The notes under the pieces were generated by a model that saw only the letters and a program-made list of their open reading frames with translations, was not told where the DNA came from and made no database searches. The translations under genes were made by a program, and so were the position numbers. From contig OX393579.1 of NCBI GenBank assembly GCA_947652605.1, positions 20,419,674-20,483,673 on the forward strand: a stretch of 64,000 nucleotides of DNA. Direction: 5' to 3'. Positions 24,210-37,989 of this stretch are shown piece by piece. Positions within the stretch are counted from its first letter, which is position 1; each line of letters opens with the position of its first letter. The DNA is from Elmis aenea. Lineage: Eukaryota; Arthropoda; Insecta; Coleoptera; Elmidae.

Positions 24210-27150
24210 AAAGACACCTACCACAATATCTAGGGTTTCGTTTAAATAAAAAAGTAATCTTGGAGAAACCATCGTTCACATGATACATATTACGATAAAA
24301 TAACAAAATCACTGCATGTCTTGTCATCTAATTTAATTATGCAATTCAATGAATAGTGTGAAGTGAGGTTTTTAATTGTGAAAAATATGAACAATCTTAG
24401 ACTACTTTACCAAAACTATCTCTGCAGATTATTTGGACAAAAAAGTTTAAAAGAGTTTACTGGAAGTTAACGCTTTTGGTATTTTCTTGTAAAATTTTGA
24501 TTCACTTATCACTTTGTTTTTTAATCGCTGCAATACCTAAATATGCGTGAAAATGAACATTAAGTACATTTGTCTTGGTTTAATTTGTTTTGAACTTTAA
24601 ATTCATTCAAATTGTTTTTTTTTCACTGTTAAACTTGCATGGGCATTTTAGTTTGTTGGTAGATACTAGATATATCTTATAATTTTTTAAAATTTAATAG
24701 GAGTAATTAGTATCGTAAAGCGGGACTAGTTAAACATAGTTTTGAAGGTTTTTCCAATGTAACTTTTTTATTTTTTACTTAATGACTTGGAATAAAGTCC
24801 ATCGTAACAATGGAATCGTCCTAGTGGACCGGGTGTAAATGAAAAATGGTATACCCCCTTTTTTCTTTAGTTTTAATTTTAGACAAATGAAATTTTAGAC
24901 ATGATATGTGCAAAAACCGGCTTTTTAAGCACATGCACACTTGTTTCATTTCCGGTTTCGCCGAAAGAGGAAGCGATTTTGGACGCAACTGCACTATTTT
25001 GGTAATTTTTTTTAACCTTAAATAATTTTGGAACCAAACTTTAATTTTTTGTTAAGTTTTAATTTAATGATTGTATTATCGTTTTTCTACCACCGCAATG
25101 TCATACAAACACGTAAACAAAACCACGGCGATCTTCCGTGGCCTCTTTGTTTTTGTTGTGAATGATTTTTGTTTTGTTGCAGTTATGCACAGTCTACTGC
25201 GATTAACAGGATCTCTTAATATATCTTTGCCATACTTTCTTTACACCCGGTATAATCCCCCACGAATAATTTCTTCTCGGAGTTAAAACAAAACTTTAAA
25301 AAAATTTTAATTTGGTGTCAAAGTAATCCCGAGTGTGGGGCTACTTTAACATTGCACTTAATTTAATTATAAGTCGAAGCGCGACTACAGTGGGGGATAC
25401 TTTGACATCTTAATATTTAAAAAAAATATATTTTTTACAATCGGAACATGAGTTAAAGGCTTATTAATTTCAAAATACTTGGCATAAGTCGTATAAGGAA
25501 AAAATATCTGAAAAAAACATTGTCCTTCCCAAAGAAGAACGGAAAGCAACCCTAATTAGCACGTATGGTCTTAAAGAAGTATTTACATTATTAGACATGT
25601 CTAGATCAGCGCTGCCTAAACGTTTTTAACTCCCGACGTTATTGTGTTATTTGTTTTATTTCAAAAAATATCAAGATTGTTTTTTGATCCAGCGTTAAAA
25701 AGTGTGTAACTTTTTATTATACATTTGATGGATAAAATCAGGAAAAATGCCATTGTATTCTGTTAATGGCTGTTTTTATTTCTGACATTCTTGGACATAC
25801 AGGTATTGTATCTACAATAAATTTATTTAAAAAAAAAATCGAAGTCTTATAATATAATATATGTAATGGATTTTATCAATGAGTGTACAATGCGGATGTG
25901 CTTTATAAGATGAAATCTCATGATCAATAGCAAGGTTTTAAAGTCACCGAGTTTTGTTTTAAACCAGTCCAATTACCAAGTACATATTTTGTACGTATTT
26001 TTTTACATCGAAATTCATTCAGTTTCCCACCTCAAGCAAACAATGTTGTATCAATAGTTAACGTAATTCGTGTTGTCAATAATTTAAATTTAGGTGGCTG
26101 TGGGATGTCGAAACATGGAAGCGAATTTACATTACCTAATTTACTTAATGTCTGCAATACAAATTCCTTTAAAAAGTTCATCTTCCTTCAAATGACTACA
26201 TATTTGCATGTAAATTAGCGAGCAACGACAAAACTCGGTAATTTTTGTGTGACATAGTAAAAACAAAATATTAACGCACCTCTACACCCACAGTTGGCAT
26301 GTTAATATCTCATCCACCCACAGTAGGCAAGGGCAACGATTTTTGCGGACCCCATTCACAAGAAAAATTGTAGCGATCGCCAACAGATTAAGGCGAAATG
26401 CGAAATCAATCGCAGACATTAGTTTTGGTAACTTGCAAATCTTCGCTGTAAATTATAGTGATTATTGCTAGTTCGCATTATCTATAATTTACAATAATTT
26501 GCATTAAAGTAGGTTTTAATAAAATGTTCGAAACCTGTTTTACAGTTTGTTGTTTCAATGATATTTAATGAAACATATAATTTATTTATTTATGTCGGTT
26601 TTGTAAGTCTACAGTAATTAACCGTAAGTTATTGATAACTTTATGTAAATTATACATATCCTATTTTATGTATACTCCGCTAAAAAGGAATTACCGTGAT
26701 AATTAGCACCTGTGATATAGTAGATTATGGAAAATGATAATTAATAGCGTAATAAATTATCTAATACCGTCGTTAAGATGCACTTCTTTTACACTAGTCT
26801 TATATCTTTAAAATATTTTTACGCCATTAACCTGATTTTTTTAAGTTTGTTGTCGCGTAATGCGGACAAGTAACATTTTTTTAAATATCACACAACCTGC
26901 TTTTAATATTGAGATTCTCAAGTTGGTTCACGTTTAACTTTATGCAAATATTTCTTTGTTTCTACGATTTTTAAAAAACCGCTTAGATATATTCCAAAGT
27001 TTTATAATTTCCATGGTGATTTGTAGTAAACCTTTTTTAATTTTCTAATGAAACTAAAATAGATTCATTTAAGAGACCAATTGGCATCTTTATCACTTTT
27101 TTATTTTCGAAATCTTTCGAGTTTATGTCAAGGACTAAATTACTACCAGG
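24210..27150. other. AT-rich region with small inverted repeats
   Basis: CCGGGTGTAAATG at 24829 is inverted as TTTACACCCGG at 25241, and GTCAAAGTAATCCC (25317) is inverted as GGGATACTTTGAC (25393). These look like ends of small unclassified elements. No gene is recognised. Confidence 0.4.
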
Positions 27151-27390
27151 CAGGGACTGAAAACAAAAAATATTTCGTTCGTTTTTGATTGGAACGAAAA
27201 CGAAATATTTCGTTTTTTACGTTCCCACCAATAAAATTTCGCTTTCGTTTTCGTAAACCGAAATGTTATAACGGTTAACCGTTTATAACCGGTTTTAAAA
27301 CCGGTTTCACTGTTTTTTTTTAAGTCACCCAATCGGGGACCTAATGTTTTATGATCACCACCCTTTTTTTTTACAAAATTCAGAGCAGAA
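27151..27390 (-). repeat. hAT-like MITE family B, copy 3
   Basis: It starts CAGGGACTGAAAAC at 27151, followed by CGTTCGTTTTTG/CGTTTTTTACG words, AACCGGTTTTAAAACCGG at 27289, and an extension that matches copy 1 (GGTGGTGA, GAATTTTGT). It is the best preserved copy and shows the hAT-type CAGGGA start. Confidence 0.7.
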
Positions 27391-28169
27391 AGCTTTCTAA
27401 AGAACGGAACGATCGCCAAATTTCAAAATGATAGTGTTAGCTACCCTATTAAGACGATGAAACCCCAATTATTAGAATATTCGAATATTCGACTATTCAT
27501 ATTACAAATATACTTTGCATGTATTAATATGTAGATCAGAGTAGATTGCCTTGATATAAAAACAAATTTGGCGTGAATATTTTTTACTTTTGGTAATAAA
27601 TGTGAATTATAAAATGAAAATGTTTGTGATGCAGTTTAAAGTCCATATATATTTCTGTTTCTGTTTCTTACCAATCGTTGGGCCCGGGGCTTAATTGTAA
27701 ACGGCGATATGTTCGGTTTTGATCATTATGGACGCCATAATTTAGATTAGCGAATCGCCATATTAAATTTACGAAATTGTTAAACACATTTAATATATGA
27801 CCAAATAAAATGTGTGCATTTTATTTAGTTTAACACCCGTCAGGTGCAAAAACACAACTAGTTTTTACAGACCATAGGTCATCGCGTCAATGTCTGATCT
27901 TTTAACTCTTAAAAAAACAAATAAGCGCCCTTTTGTTGTGTATATTATTTATTGATGATCGAATCAACAAATTAGAAAGAGAGAATATCTGTACCGTTAC
28001 TTGTGTTGCAAGAAATTGCAAGTATTTGCAATAAAGTTGTTAATATATAATGTATATGGAGAAAACTAGAAAAGTGAAGCTCACTTATTTTAAGGGAGAT
28101 ATTTTACTGCCTAGTGGAGTCTTTCCAGCATAGACGGGTAATTTGCGTTTTTGTTTAAGCAATAAAAAT

Positions 28170-28323
28170 CAGTGATAAAACCGGTTAAAACCGGTTTTAG
28201 GAGTTATTTATTTCGTTTTCGTTCTTTAACGAAAAATAATAATTTCGGTTTCGTTCTATTTCTTATAAAAATTTCGGTTAATTTCGTTTAACGTTTTCGT
28301 TTTCGTTTCGTTCTTAGTTCCTG
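28170..28323 (-). repeat. hAT-like MITE family B, copy 4
   Basis: AACCGGTTAAAACCGGTTTT at about 28178 is followed by repeated TTTCGTTTTCG and a terminus AGTTCCTG at 28323, all in the same order as the other copies. Confidence 0.6.
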
Positions 28324-29216
28324 CTACTACATGGTTATTAAAGACTCTTTTTAAATCACGTGTGCTGTTTTTGATATGTGGACTCTCGAACTAATGTTCG
28401 AACAACTTAAAACTGAAACAAAATATTCGAGAAACTTTCGGTTTTAGAACTCGACCAAATACTCGAAATTGGAATAATTTGTTTTTTGCGCGTTTTATTT
28501 ATTTCTTTGGGTTATTTTTATATTATCTTTAATAATACCCATTCAGTAATACTCCTACTTATTTTTTATCAATTATTGATTAATTATCATACAATCTTTT
28601 TTAAGTATGTACATACTATTATAAATAAAAACAATTATTAAGATAAAATATACTTGTTTTTTCAATATTTATGAATTTTTAAAATAGTCACTTAAAAACT
28701 TTTATATTGGGTAAATTTTGAGGGTCAGGAACGGGTTAATTCAACTGATATTATATCTTATGTGGAAATTTAATTGGAAAGTCGACCAACTTAAAAGTGC
28801 AACGGTCTCCTGGAACTCTGGAACGAATTGTGTTTAAAGTATTATTTTGTACTCTTTGTCTTTGTGCAAAGAAAAATATATAGTCGCAAAACATTACGTT
28901 GCACAGCTGTTACTTGGTGGTTTTGCTGCTAAATAACAAAATGCTCTTGAATTACAAGGTTTTGTTTTAATATTTAACGGTAAAATATAGTTATACTAAT
29001 GATTATTTTATATGTTCCTCAATAAAAGAGAATTTAAACTAATTTGCACAATTCCCTTTGTTCATTACGTTATGTAGGTTATGCAAAAAATTATTAAACT
29101 CCACAGCAAATTGACAAATTTTTAAATAAAATTACGCAACTACTGTAAAGTGTATTTTTTGATATAACATATAACGTTAATTGAAAATCAAATACGAATA
29201 AATAAATGTAAATTGT
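28324..29216. other. AT-rich spacer
   Basis: No gene or structured repeat recognised. Confidence 0.35.
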
Positions 29217-29806
29217 ATACAGGGTGACATGTGTTGTATGGGTAACTTTGTTATTATAAGAGTTACAAAGTCGGTTAAATTACCTACCAGAATTAGTCAG
29301 AATTTCAAGACATTTTGACATTTGACTACCGCCTTCAACTTCTTACGAAATTTAAAAAAAAAGCTAAAAACAGACGATTTTTTCAACGGTAAATAATTCC
29401 TTAGCCACCTGCGTTAAAATCAAAATGTGAAATGATTTCTGTAGATATTTTTACGAAGAATTTTAAAATAATATCTAAAAAGTCATGGCACACTTGATTT
29501 TTGAGATATACCTAAGCCAATCTTGACTTTTTTTAAACGAAAACCATAGTCGGCTATGAGTTCATTAAAAACATATTTTTTTTCTCGTTTCGTTGATGCA
29601 TGGGTTATTATTTTACTTTGAAAATAAGTAAGTTATTATAATATTATTGCTTTTGTTAAGTTAAAATTCAAGTGGGCATTGAAAATGTCATTAAATTTGT
29701 CTTGAAATAATGACCAACGACCAACTTTGGTAATTTGACCGTCTATATAACTCTCATAATAATGAAGTTACCCATACAACACATATGTAGATTATTGTCA
29801 CCCTGT
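29217..29806. mobile_element. TATACAGGGTG foldback element
   Basis: The left end ACAGGGTGACATG and the stretch TTGTATGGGTAACTT pair with AAGTTACCCATACAA and GTCACCCTGT on the right (29765-29806). A 12-nt insert interrupts the right arm (about 29783-29796). Inner arms (AAGTCGGTTAAATTACC / GGTAATTTGACC) also pair. Non-coding. Confidence 0.7.
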
Positions 29807-29811
29807 TGACT

Positions 29812-31260
29812 TAAATTAAATTATGATTTCGGATTGTACCCCAATATTGCGACAAATAGACGTGGCTGTGAGTGCTGTCATGGTTAAATTATCGGTAAAT
29901 ATATAGAATCTACGATAATTTACAACCACGTACTTTAATATTTAGTATTTAGTTCACGCTGAGAATAGGAAATACTTTTGGGTATATCGTCTGGCTACAC
30001 TTGAACGATTCAAATTGAATTATTAATTTTCGAACAAAATTATAAATTTTATTTTTTTGGAGAATAAGTAAACTGTTTATCATAACAATAATTATAACGG
30101 TGGTACTTTGGAAAAAAGTAGGTGATACGCGAAATATAATGTATTTGATACGCCATGCTAGATTACTCACTCGTTGCCAATTAATATGTGGCGGGAGAAT
30201 TATTTTTATACCTATATGGTGGTAGGCTGGTAGTTTTCGAGATTTTCTTTAATTGTACGTCAAAAGGTCGAGCGCAGCTGATCTATGTTACCAAAATATG
30301 TTACACAGCCCGCTGAACGTAAACTATAGGTGTAAGACAAAGCTCAATTCTTAATTTTTCCATAATACTTGAGTCAATCAAAACTTACTAAAGATTACGA
30401 TAGTGCGCTTATTGTAGGATGCTAGGATGCCCCGAAAATTTTAATTTCAAAGTTGTACAAATAGATGAAAACTTTGTTCCCTAAAATATAAGGCGTTTAA
30501 TAAATCTTCAAATGTCATTTATTAACACAAAGTCACGTCTTATTGTAACGAGTAGTTGTACCATTTGAAAAAGTACACGCATTAAATTTTTTTATTTGTT
30601 TCGGCGTTCTTTGAAATTCATTAACAGCTTGTTAACACAAAATGTTTTTACATTCCGACTTTTCCATTGTTCTGTACTTTTTTCCTTGTGTTTTATGTGT
30701 GGATGCAGCTTCTTGTGTTCAGTGACATGACATGTAATGCTGTTCCGTTTAAAAGATTTTATTGTCATTATTTTCAAGAGGTAACATCTCCGAGGATTGA
30801 GTTAACTGACTCGGTCAAGCCTCAGACGAAGGAGAAAACAGCATCAGTTCCCAAATGAACGTTTAAGCATCTGATAAGCAAGTTGTATGACAACATTTCA
30901 TAAGAGGGTCGGCTTTAACAATTGACATGTGCTTCACTTTATTTTTTTCAGAGATACACCGATAATTACCAGGGCTGTAGTAAGGTATTTGAAATACAAG
31001 TTTAACAGAAAATTGTTGCAAACAAATGAAAAACTATTTTTAAGCAAATGCTAAATGTTTTATTGAAACTAAGTCTAATGTTTTGATATAAATATTTTCA
31101 GTAGTAATATAACAAGTGCATTGAAAATTATCGATAATTTTTGGTAAATATGCCCGAATCCAAGTTGAGCTGAAAAAACACGAGAGTTATTTTTACTGAT
31201 TTAACTTGCATGAGTGAAGATTTGTCAAAAATTATAGATTATTTGCAATGCACGAGTTAT
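29812..31260. other. AT-rich spacer
   Basis: Open frames at 29949-30170, 30592-30777 and 30667-30858 overlap on both strands and resemble no protein I know. No gene called. Confidence 0.35.
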
Positions 31261-31263
31261 GTT

Positions 31264-31720
31264 TTGTCAGAAAAATTTCCTTCACCTAACCTACGTTATG
31301 TTAAATTTTACAAGTACTGTCAGAGTGGTGCGTAAGGGGTGTGGTTTAATGTATATTAAAGTAACGCTACTGGTCGCCGAAATTCGTCAACAAATTATCA
31401 AGACCAAAACAAATAATTCCTTGTAAAAATTTATATTTTCGACCAATCACAAACTCAGATTTTTTAGAAATGACCAATAAACGCATGAAAATCTGTTAAT
31501 TGCGAAAAGGATATTATCAGTGTATGATTATGTTTATTGGTCATTTCTAGGAAATCTGAGTTTGTTATTGGTCGAAAACGCAAATTTGACAGGAGGATCA
31601 ACGTCTGACAGGAAAATATAAAATTATTACCGTTTAATAATGCTCCTATTGGTAGTCTCTAAAAGTTTTAAGATTACTGATTGGTTGAAAACGCAAATTT
31701 GACAGGTGAAGGAAATTTTC
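31264..31720. repeat. Nested inverted repeats around CCAAT-containing arms
   Basis: An inner palindrome pairs 31438-31490 (TTCGACCAATCACAAACTCA) with 31543-31595 (TGAGTTTGTTATTGGTCGAA), with about 45 bp between arms. AAACGCAAATTTGACAGG occurs at about 31577 and 31689 in direct orientation, and AAATTTCCTTCACCT (31276) is inverted at about 31699. Probably a small composite of MITE fragments. Confidence 0.6.
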
Positions 31721-31735
31721 ATAGTAATTATGTTA

Positions 31736-33490
31736 ATGTGGTTGCATTACTTGGTAACCACCATTTATTTAATTTGGTACTAATTGGGTGTAACTATTTC
31801 TAGTTTTTTTTGTTTATTTTAATGTTTAATAAAAAAATAGTTTATATAAACTATGTTGTTTATCGTATTTTTGGATTGATAAAGAAATTGATTTCCAAAA
31901 AGTAATAATAATAACCACAAATAAAAGTCACTCAAAAATATCATATAGGTAAATATTTTTAAACTAATTGCTTTGTAGCATTTCTTGTTTTGTATTTGGC
32001 AGAAGTTTTCGTATTATGCTTTTACTCCTCAGATATGAAAAAAAAAAATATTACAGAGCCAAATGCATACCTACTAAAAAGAAGTAATTGGTATTTTTTG
32101 TAATTAAAATTAATGTTATTTTAATTTTAAACCTTATTCAATTGCCAAACAAGTTTTTTAAATATAGTTTAATAGCTTTAGTCCTATTGTTAAACATTAA
32201 TAATTTTAAGTTTTGTCCGTAACTCAAAAAAGGGTAAAAGAAATTAAAATAACAATTTCATTATTTATTCTACGAATTATGGCACAAAACAAATAATTTT
32301 TTATTGCCTAGGTTGGTTATTTTTAATTTGGTATATAATGAGTTTTGTTGAAAAGTTAACACAGTTATGTGGAAACGGCCGTTTACAAGCAAGATAGTGC
32401 ATATTTTGAGATATATAAAAATTCTTCAGCAGTGTGAAATGAACAGGTGTAAGGAAATGTTTTAAATAATTCAGTTTAGATCGTGAGTAACGATCCATAA
32501 ATTCTCTAAACTATTTTGTAAAATTGTGCTCATTTAAAACAGTAATTTGAATAATTAATTAACACTATTTCTTTTTACTACGACTAGTATAACGTAGAAT
32601 ATGTTACACACTGAATTATTTCTTAACTAAGGTTAGACTTACTGTATAAGAGTTTTGTGATAGTGTAACAAAGGATAACATATCTGTAACATTTGGTAAA
32701 TACGGTCCTGCGTATTTGTCATTTTAGTGTTATTGATGGCTGTAGCTAGATGACACCGAGATGTTATCAGAAGCCTTTTGTTTCGACAATCAATTATCTC
32801 TAAACTCGACTGCGGCATTTTAATTTAATTAGGGTGTATTATGTGGCGCATTTTTTTGAAAACCATCTGAGCGTTTAGTTACTTGATTAGATAATAAAGT
32901 GGCCACAAAAACAACTTTGAAGCTTTTCATTTTACAACGGATAACAGCATTATGTTTTTATACTGACAGTGATATAACGTAAAAATGTACTTTCAGTAGC
33001 GCTGTATTATGTATTCAGTAGCGCGATTGTATTTGTAACTTGGCAATTATTTTTTTTTTACTTTTTTATTACTATTTTTCTAATCTATTTTTTTTAAATC
33101 TATGCAAAGTTGTTTAAGTGTCCATACAGAGTTATAATTATGTCTCTAAGGTCATCACTAAAGCTGATTTAGTTTTCTATTATCTCTCATTTCAACCACA
33201 TAGGAAAAATCCGTTTTTTTTGTGCTTCATATTTTATTTAAAATTTAAAAAGTTCAATTAAGTCTTTCCCCCGATAATTGTCATCATTAGAAAAATGTTA
33301 TTTCACAATCAGTTAGTTAAAAATACCCCTCAAATGTTGTTTTATAAAGTGTTATTAGGTACATGCTCATGCATATATGTCCATACATCTTAAAATGGCA
33401 GAGAAATGCTATAAAAACATTTCAATCAACGTAATTCTATAATGCGTATATTTATTTACACCGAAGCGCGAAGCATAAACCCCGTAAATT
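31736..33490. other. AT-rich spacer
   Basis: No coding sequence or repeat architecture recognised. Confidence 0.35.
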
Positions 33491-33504
33491 TCATAATCTT
33501 ATGG

Positions 33505-33792
33505 AGTCGGTAAAAAAAAAGTCGACTCCGACTCCTGATAATTTTAGTAGCTCGACTCCGACTCCAACAAAATTAGATACTCAGACATTTTATAGTGTGT
33601 GTAATATAAAAAAAAATATTAATATAAAGAAATGAATTAAAATTTGATTTTAAATTTTGCGGCAAAGGACAACCTGGCAAATTTTTGTTGTACTCGGAGT
33701 CGGAGTCGGAGTCGGTACTTTTTTCCGACTCCGACTCCGACTTCACTGACCAGAAATTTCTTCTAAACTCCAACTCCGACTCCTCAGCCCTG
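33505..33792. repeat. hAT-like MITE built of GTCGGA words
   Basis: Tandem GACTCC/GGAGTC words occur in both subterminal regions (33520-33565 and 33690-33785). The right end on the minus strand is CAGGGCTGAGGAGTCGGAG, starting at 33792. The left terminus is eroded. The TCCGAC array produces a Ser/Glu/Asp-repeat open frame on the minus strand that is not a gene. Confidence 0.65.
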
Positions 33793-34054
33793 ATCTCAAC
33801 ATGTCAAATTTTTCGTTATTTTTAAATGTAGCTGAAATTATAACAATTACTACAAAGACTATCGAATTACACAACAATACTATGAAATTCTAAGAAATGA
33901 TACCGTAGGCGTAGACAGTTGATACTTTGACATTTAGTTAGCTGTTTTTTGTTTTTATTTTCGAAGTGTTTGGTAAAATACGATTTTTTTAAATTTTGTT
34001 ACTTATTTATAAAAATAGATAGTAATACATATCGCATTAAAAAAAAAAACAAAC

Positions 34055-34500
34055 ACATTCAACTATTCCATAGTCTTCGCAGCCCATAAGAAAAAATGAA
34101 ATTAGGGGTATTTTCTTGAAAATGGTAACTGATAAATAAGTCTAAAATAACACTTACATTCTACATTAAAAGTAAGTACCCTAAGAAAGTACTAATAAAA
34201 TTGATTTAATGGAAAAAACAAAAAACTTATGAGAGAAAAAAGAAATGTAACATTTTCATATTAAATTCTTATTTTTAAAAAATCACATCAAATGTTCCAT
34301 AACCAACTTCGCGGACCATAAGAAAAAATTAAGTTAAGGGTAATATCTCAAAAATGATACAAAATCTAAAATAACAGTTAGATTCTCTATGGAAATAACA
34401 GATTGTTTATAAAAATTAACTAATGATTAAGAGGAAAAAGTTAGGGGAGAAAAAAAACCCAACATTTTCATATATTTTGCTATAACATCTAAAGTAAGAG
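34055..34500 (+). repeat. Diverged direct repeat, period about 229 bp
   Basis: ATTCCATAGTC..TTCGC, followed by CCATAAGAAAAAATGAA near 34065, recurs as GTTCCATAACC..TTCGC and CCATAAGAAAAAATTAA near 34294, with similar sequence after each. Probably an old tandem duplication within or beside the hAT relic to the right. Confidence 0.55.
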
Positions 34501-34739
34501 AAATTTTGTACTTTTTAAAATTGATTGTGGCTTCTTTCATACTAAGGAAATAATTCATCTGCTTTAAGCAAAACCTGCATCTCCTAAAATAAGCGAGATA
34601 CTCATGCTGGAAATGTTAACTGGGACGCTGTGTATACTCAGAATCTCAGAATGTTCTCTTTTTTTTGTCTTAAGTGGATAGAATATTTTAAAACAAATAC
34701 TGTTGAGGTGTTGAGATTTATTCTACATTTTTCCCAATA

Positions 34740-34870
34740 GCTGGCCAAAATACCAGTGTAGAAAGAATATTTAACACGCTTAGCGGATAGTGGATCAAAG
34801 AAAAATAAGTGAAAAATCTCCACCGCACGAGGTATTTTAAGTGTAATTTGTAATTATAAAAATATTGTAT
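34740..34870 (+). pseudogene. hAT transposase C-terminal fragment
   Basis: Plus-strand frame FFPIAGQNTSVERIFNTLSG, then a stop, WIKEK and KNLH, matches the hAT dimerisation region (NTSVERIFSxLxxxWTxERNRLS). Too short and broken to be active. Confidence 0.5.
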
Positions 34871-35000
34871 GTTTAGAATTTTAAATGATGAAACAGAGGA
34901 TAAATTAAATTATGTTTTTTAAGCGCAACTTGTATTCTAAGAATTCCTAGTGCATTTTTTATGTTCCTTTATTTTTATATTTGCACTATTCTTACTTGCC

Positions 35001-35665
35001 AGCTCTAAACAAAAACCGAAGCCGAACCGATCCGGTCGAATAGAATCGGTTTATAGAGTCGAAACTAACTTGGTGAACTTTTCGAATTGATTTTTTTGCA
35101 GTGTGTAGTTAACAATGGGTAGCATCTAACGATTTTTTGTGTTTTGTGGACGTTGCAATTTTTGTATTATGAGTTAATTTAAAATCTTTTAAATGCAAAC
35201 ATAATTTTTTGTTATGATATTTTCTGTTTCCAGTAATATTTGTAGTACAGGTGAAACCTCTCTTACTCGACTCTCAAGGGGGAAAGGTGACTTAGGGAGG
35301 TCATAAAGGGTGATACGCCAATGATGTTATTAGAATTCTTACAGTTACGTGTGAACCGATATCAACGAAAACTTTATAAAGCCGAGTAACTGAGGTGACT
35401 CGAGTTAAGGATATATCGATTAACAGAGGTTTTACTTGTATTTAACTTTTCAAAATAACATCTTTTAGTTTCCGTAAAGTGTTTTAATTTTTTTTAACGA
35501 ATTAATTTAATGTATTTTGTGACACCATTTACTTTGTTCTAAACGTGCCGCAAACTTTTGAAAGTCAAAAAAAAAACTTGAACCGAACCGAGCCATATTA
35601 TCTCAATCGGATAAATTCCGTCGAACCGGAACAAAATCGGAGCTCGCAAATTACCTATTAAGAAC
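35001..35665. repeat. hAT-like MITE with AACCGAACCG words, split by a pogo-type MITE
   Basis: CAGCTCTAAACAAAAACCG (35000) followed by GAACCGATCCGGTCGAA, and TTGAACCGAACCGAG (35579) followed by GTCGAACCGGAAC, form the two subterminal halves. The 35248-35438 element sits between them. Termini are only weakly matched. Confidence 0.45.
35248..35438. mobile_element. pogo/Tigger-like MITE with TA duplication
   Basis: CAGGTGAAACCTCTCTTACT at the left and, inverted, CAAGTAAAACCTCTGTTAAT at the right give about 23-bp imperfect TIRs. TA flanks both ends (35246-35247, 35439-35440). CAGxTGAAACCTC is the usual Tigger/pogo-type terminus. 191 bp, non-coding. Confidence 0.75.
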
Positions 35666-35699
35666 GATAAACCGGAACTAAAACTATTTTTTTCTCGCA

Positions 35700-37690
35700 G
35701 TCAAAAAGAAAACGTTTCATTTTATGGACATCTGCACAAAAACCCATTAGGTTTTGAATAATTTTGTGAAATCTTTATTTAATTTTTTTTTAAGTTATGA
35801 GATTTTTTACAGGAGTAGTTAGCAACTACTTTTATAATGCTCTTAAAATTTGTTGTGATAACTTTAATAAACGCAGAAATATAATTACATTTATAGATAA
35901 TTTTTAAATTATGTTGCTTGCGAAATATATTTATGATGATTGCATTCAATAAATTTAAGATCAATTTAGTATTTGTGGCCCACTTTTGTGTAGGTGTTAA
36001 AAGAGTCGATAATAAATTAAAACAGTTCTCGCAACCATTATAGAAAAACTAATAATATATTTGTTCTAACGTCAATATTTATAGTGACTTGGGGCAAAAT
36101 TTACAGATTTTTTACGCATCATTAGTTAGCCTGGATATCTAAACAAAAAAATTTACAGATGTTACTAAATTATTATACAACGAGTGATTATTTAACTTTT
36201 TTAATCTACTCTACTTATAAAAATGAAAGTAAATAATACATAAAGGTATAGAAAATTATAAAATGCCGCACAACCCATTAAAATATATTGCTTTTCTAAT
36301 TCGCAAAGATAGCAATAAATCGTGTTAGAAAATGGAAATCGAAATAACATCTTTTTAAAGGTCGTGAAACCCAAACACAAACGCGTTTTTTAGTTAGATA
36401 ATAAAGGATTTGCTTGTTATTTGATTAATCATAAAACAATTAAAAGACATGCAGTTTGCGTTGTACCATACACAATATTTTTTTCGTAGTATGTTATCTA
36501 CAAATCCAAAACTTCTTTAAACTTTTGTTAAATTTTTCAAATTGGTGCCAAACAAATTTTTAAAATCTGTTTTACATTTGCAAGACTATGAAACACTGCA
36601 CTTATAAAACAATATTAAAAAACTTTAAAAAGCCCCTTTTAACAATGAATAGTATGATATTTTTTTTAAATATTTGGTAATAATTGTTTTCCAATATTGC
36701 ATAAAAACCTTACTACGCCACGTTGCACAAGGATGTGACAAAATTTAACGCATGGTTAAGTCTTGATATCCAAGTAACATCATGGGTGTTACTATGGAAA
36801 CAACATTTAACGCTCCGTTGTATTTTAACAGATTGTTTAAGTAGCTAAGCTTTAATTTTATTCATAATTGATTAATAAGTAGAATATTAGATATCCTCAA
36901 TTATTTCTTAGGACGATATGCATAGAGATAACAGTTTTCTTGTGGGAAAATTGCAAGGAATTTATTTTTACAAAAATTTCATGAAAAGCTGGACTAACAC
37001 AATGCTTTTTTCAATAAATTAATTCATAGTACACGGTATACCTAGGCAGGAGTAGAAATATCGTAACGTAATATTGCATTTTGGATACGTGTTGCCATCT
37101 CTATGTAATAATGTAATCTACTAACGTTAACTGCGACATCTTCCTATCAGTAGTGGAAGCCGTCTTTTATAAGTCGGTATAAGATTCTGTGTTTCAATAT
37201 TACTGCGGCTTTATTCTGTTTGCTTTTAACAATGTAATGTAGATGGCTATATGAAAGCATGGTTTGTTTAATTTTAAGCAATTTTTAATCAATAACAATA
37301 TTAAGAAAAACAGAATTGTGATATACCGCAAATATTCAAGGCCTTTGTTTATGGAGGTTTTCCCAGAAGGAATTTACACGACTAAAATCGAAAGTGCACA
37401 TATCTACCTGCACACGCAAAGACCTGTTATTATTAGTATTTACAAACAAATTCGGAAACCGGTTCTGATCCATTTCCACTTTCTTTGGGTCACAGATTTC
37501 GTGCGGTTTACACGCGTTTGCTGCATTTACGAATTTTTTGTAGTCGCCTAAGTACGGCGCCTGGTTGATACTTAATAGAGCAGAAACATCATTTGAAAAT
37601 TTGCACGAAATTGAAATTCTCGGTTATCTCTGTTCCGATAACACAACTTGGTAGTCGGCAGACACACGTTTCTGTAACAGTTCTTAAAAA
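35700..37690. other. Upstream region of FAHD2
   Basis: AT-rich. The 95-codon frame at 37264-37551 has no recognised homology. The promoter of FAHD2 must lie shortly before 37691, but no TATA box or initiator stands out. Confidence 0.4.
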
Positions 37691-37989
37691 ATGCCATACA
37701 AGATAACCACGGCTCTATTTCGTACTTGTAATAAATTACAAAACAGACGGATCCTTAGCGAGTTTGATAAAGGGTCGACTAAAGGGTTTTATAGAAACTT
37801 TAGTGTATCATCAAGTAAAAAAATGCGTTTTGTGCAATTTCGTGCTAAAAGCGGTGGACCTCAACGTCTTGGAGCGCAACTGTCTATCACGGGGGATATT
37901 TTTGACATCAGTGCCGTAGATCCTTCCATCCCCAATACTTTGGTTAAGTTTTTAAATTCAGATGACGATGTTCTTGAAAGAGCAAAGAG
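37691..37989 (+). CDS. FAHD2: FAHD2 exon 1 (start codon, presequence and start of domain)
   Basis: ATG at 37691 follows an A-rich context. The exon encodes the likely targeting peptide and the conserved RFVQFRA beginning of the FAHD2 domain, ending in a split Arg codon (AG, phase 2) before the donor GTTAGT at 37990. Joining to exon 2 restores the Arg and continues with IVAAGKAV, so the very distant exon 2 is the right partner. Confidence 0.9.

Noticed and set aside
33573..33773. Minus-strand frame with Ser-Glu/Ser-Asp repeats
   Set aside because: The repeat is a by-product of the GTCGGA subterminal words of a hAT-like MITE.
37264..37551. 95-codon open frame upstream of FAHD2
   Set aside because: No homology recognised; it overlaps the likely promoter region of FAHD2 and lacks splice support.
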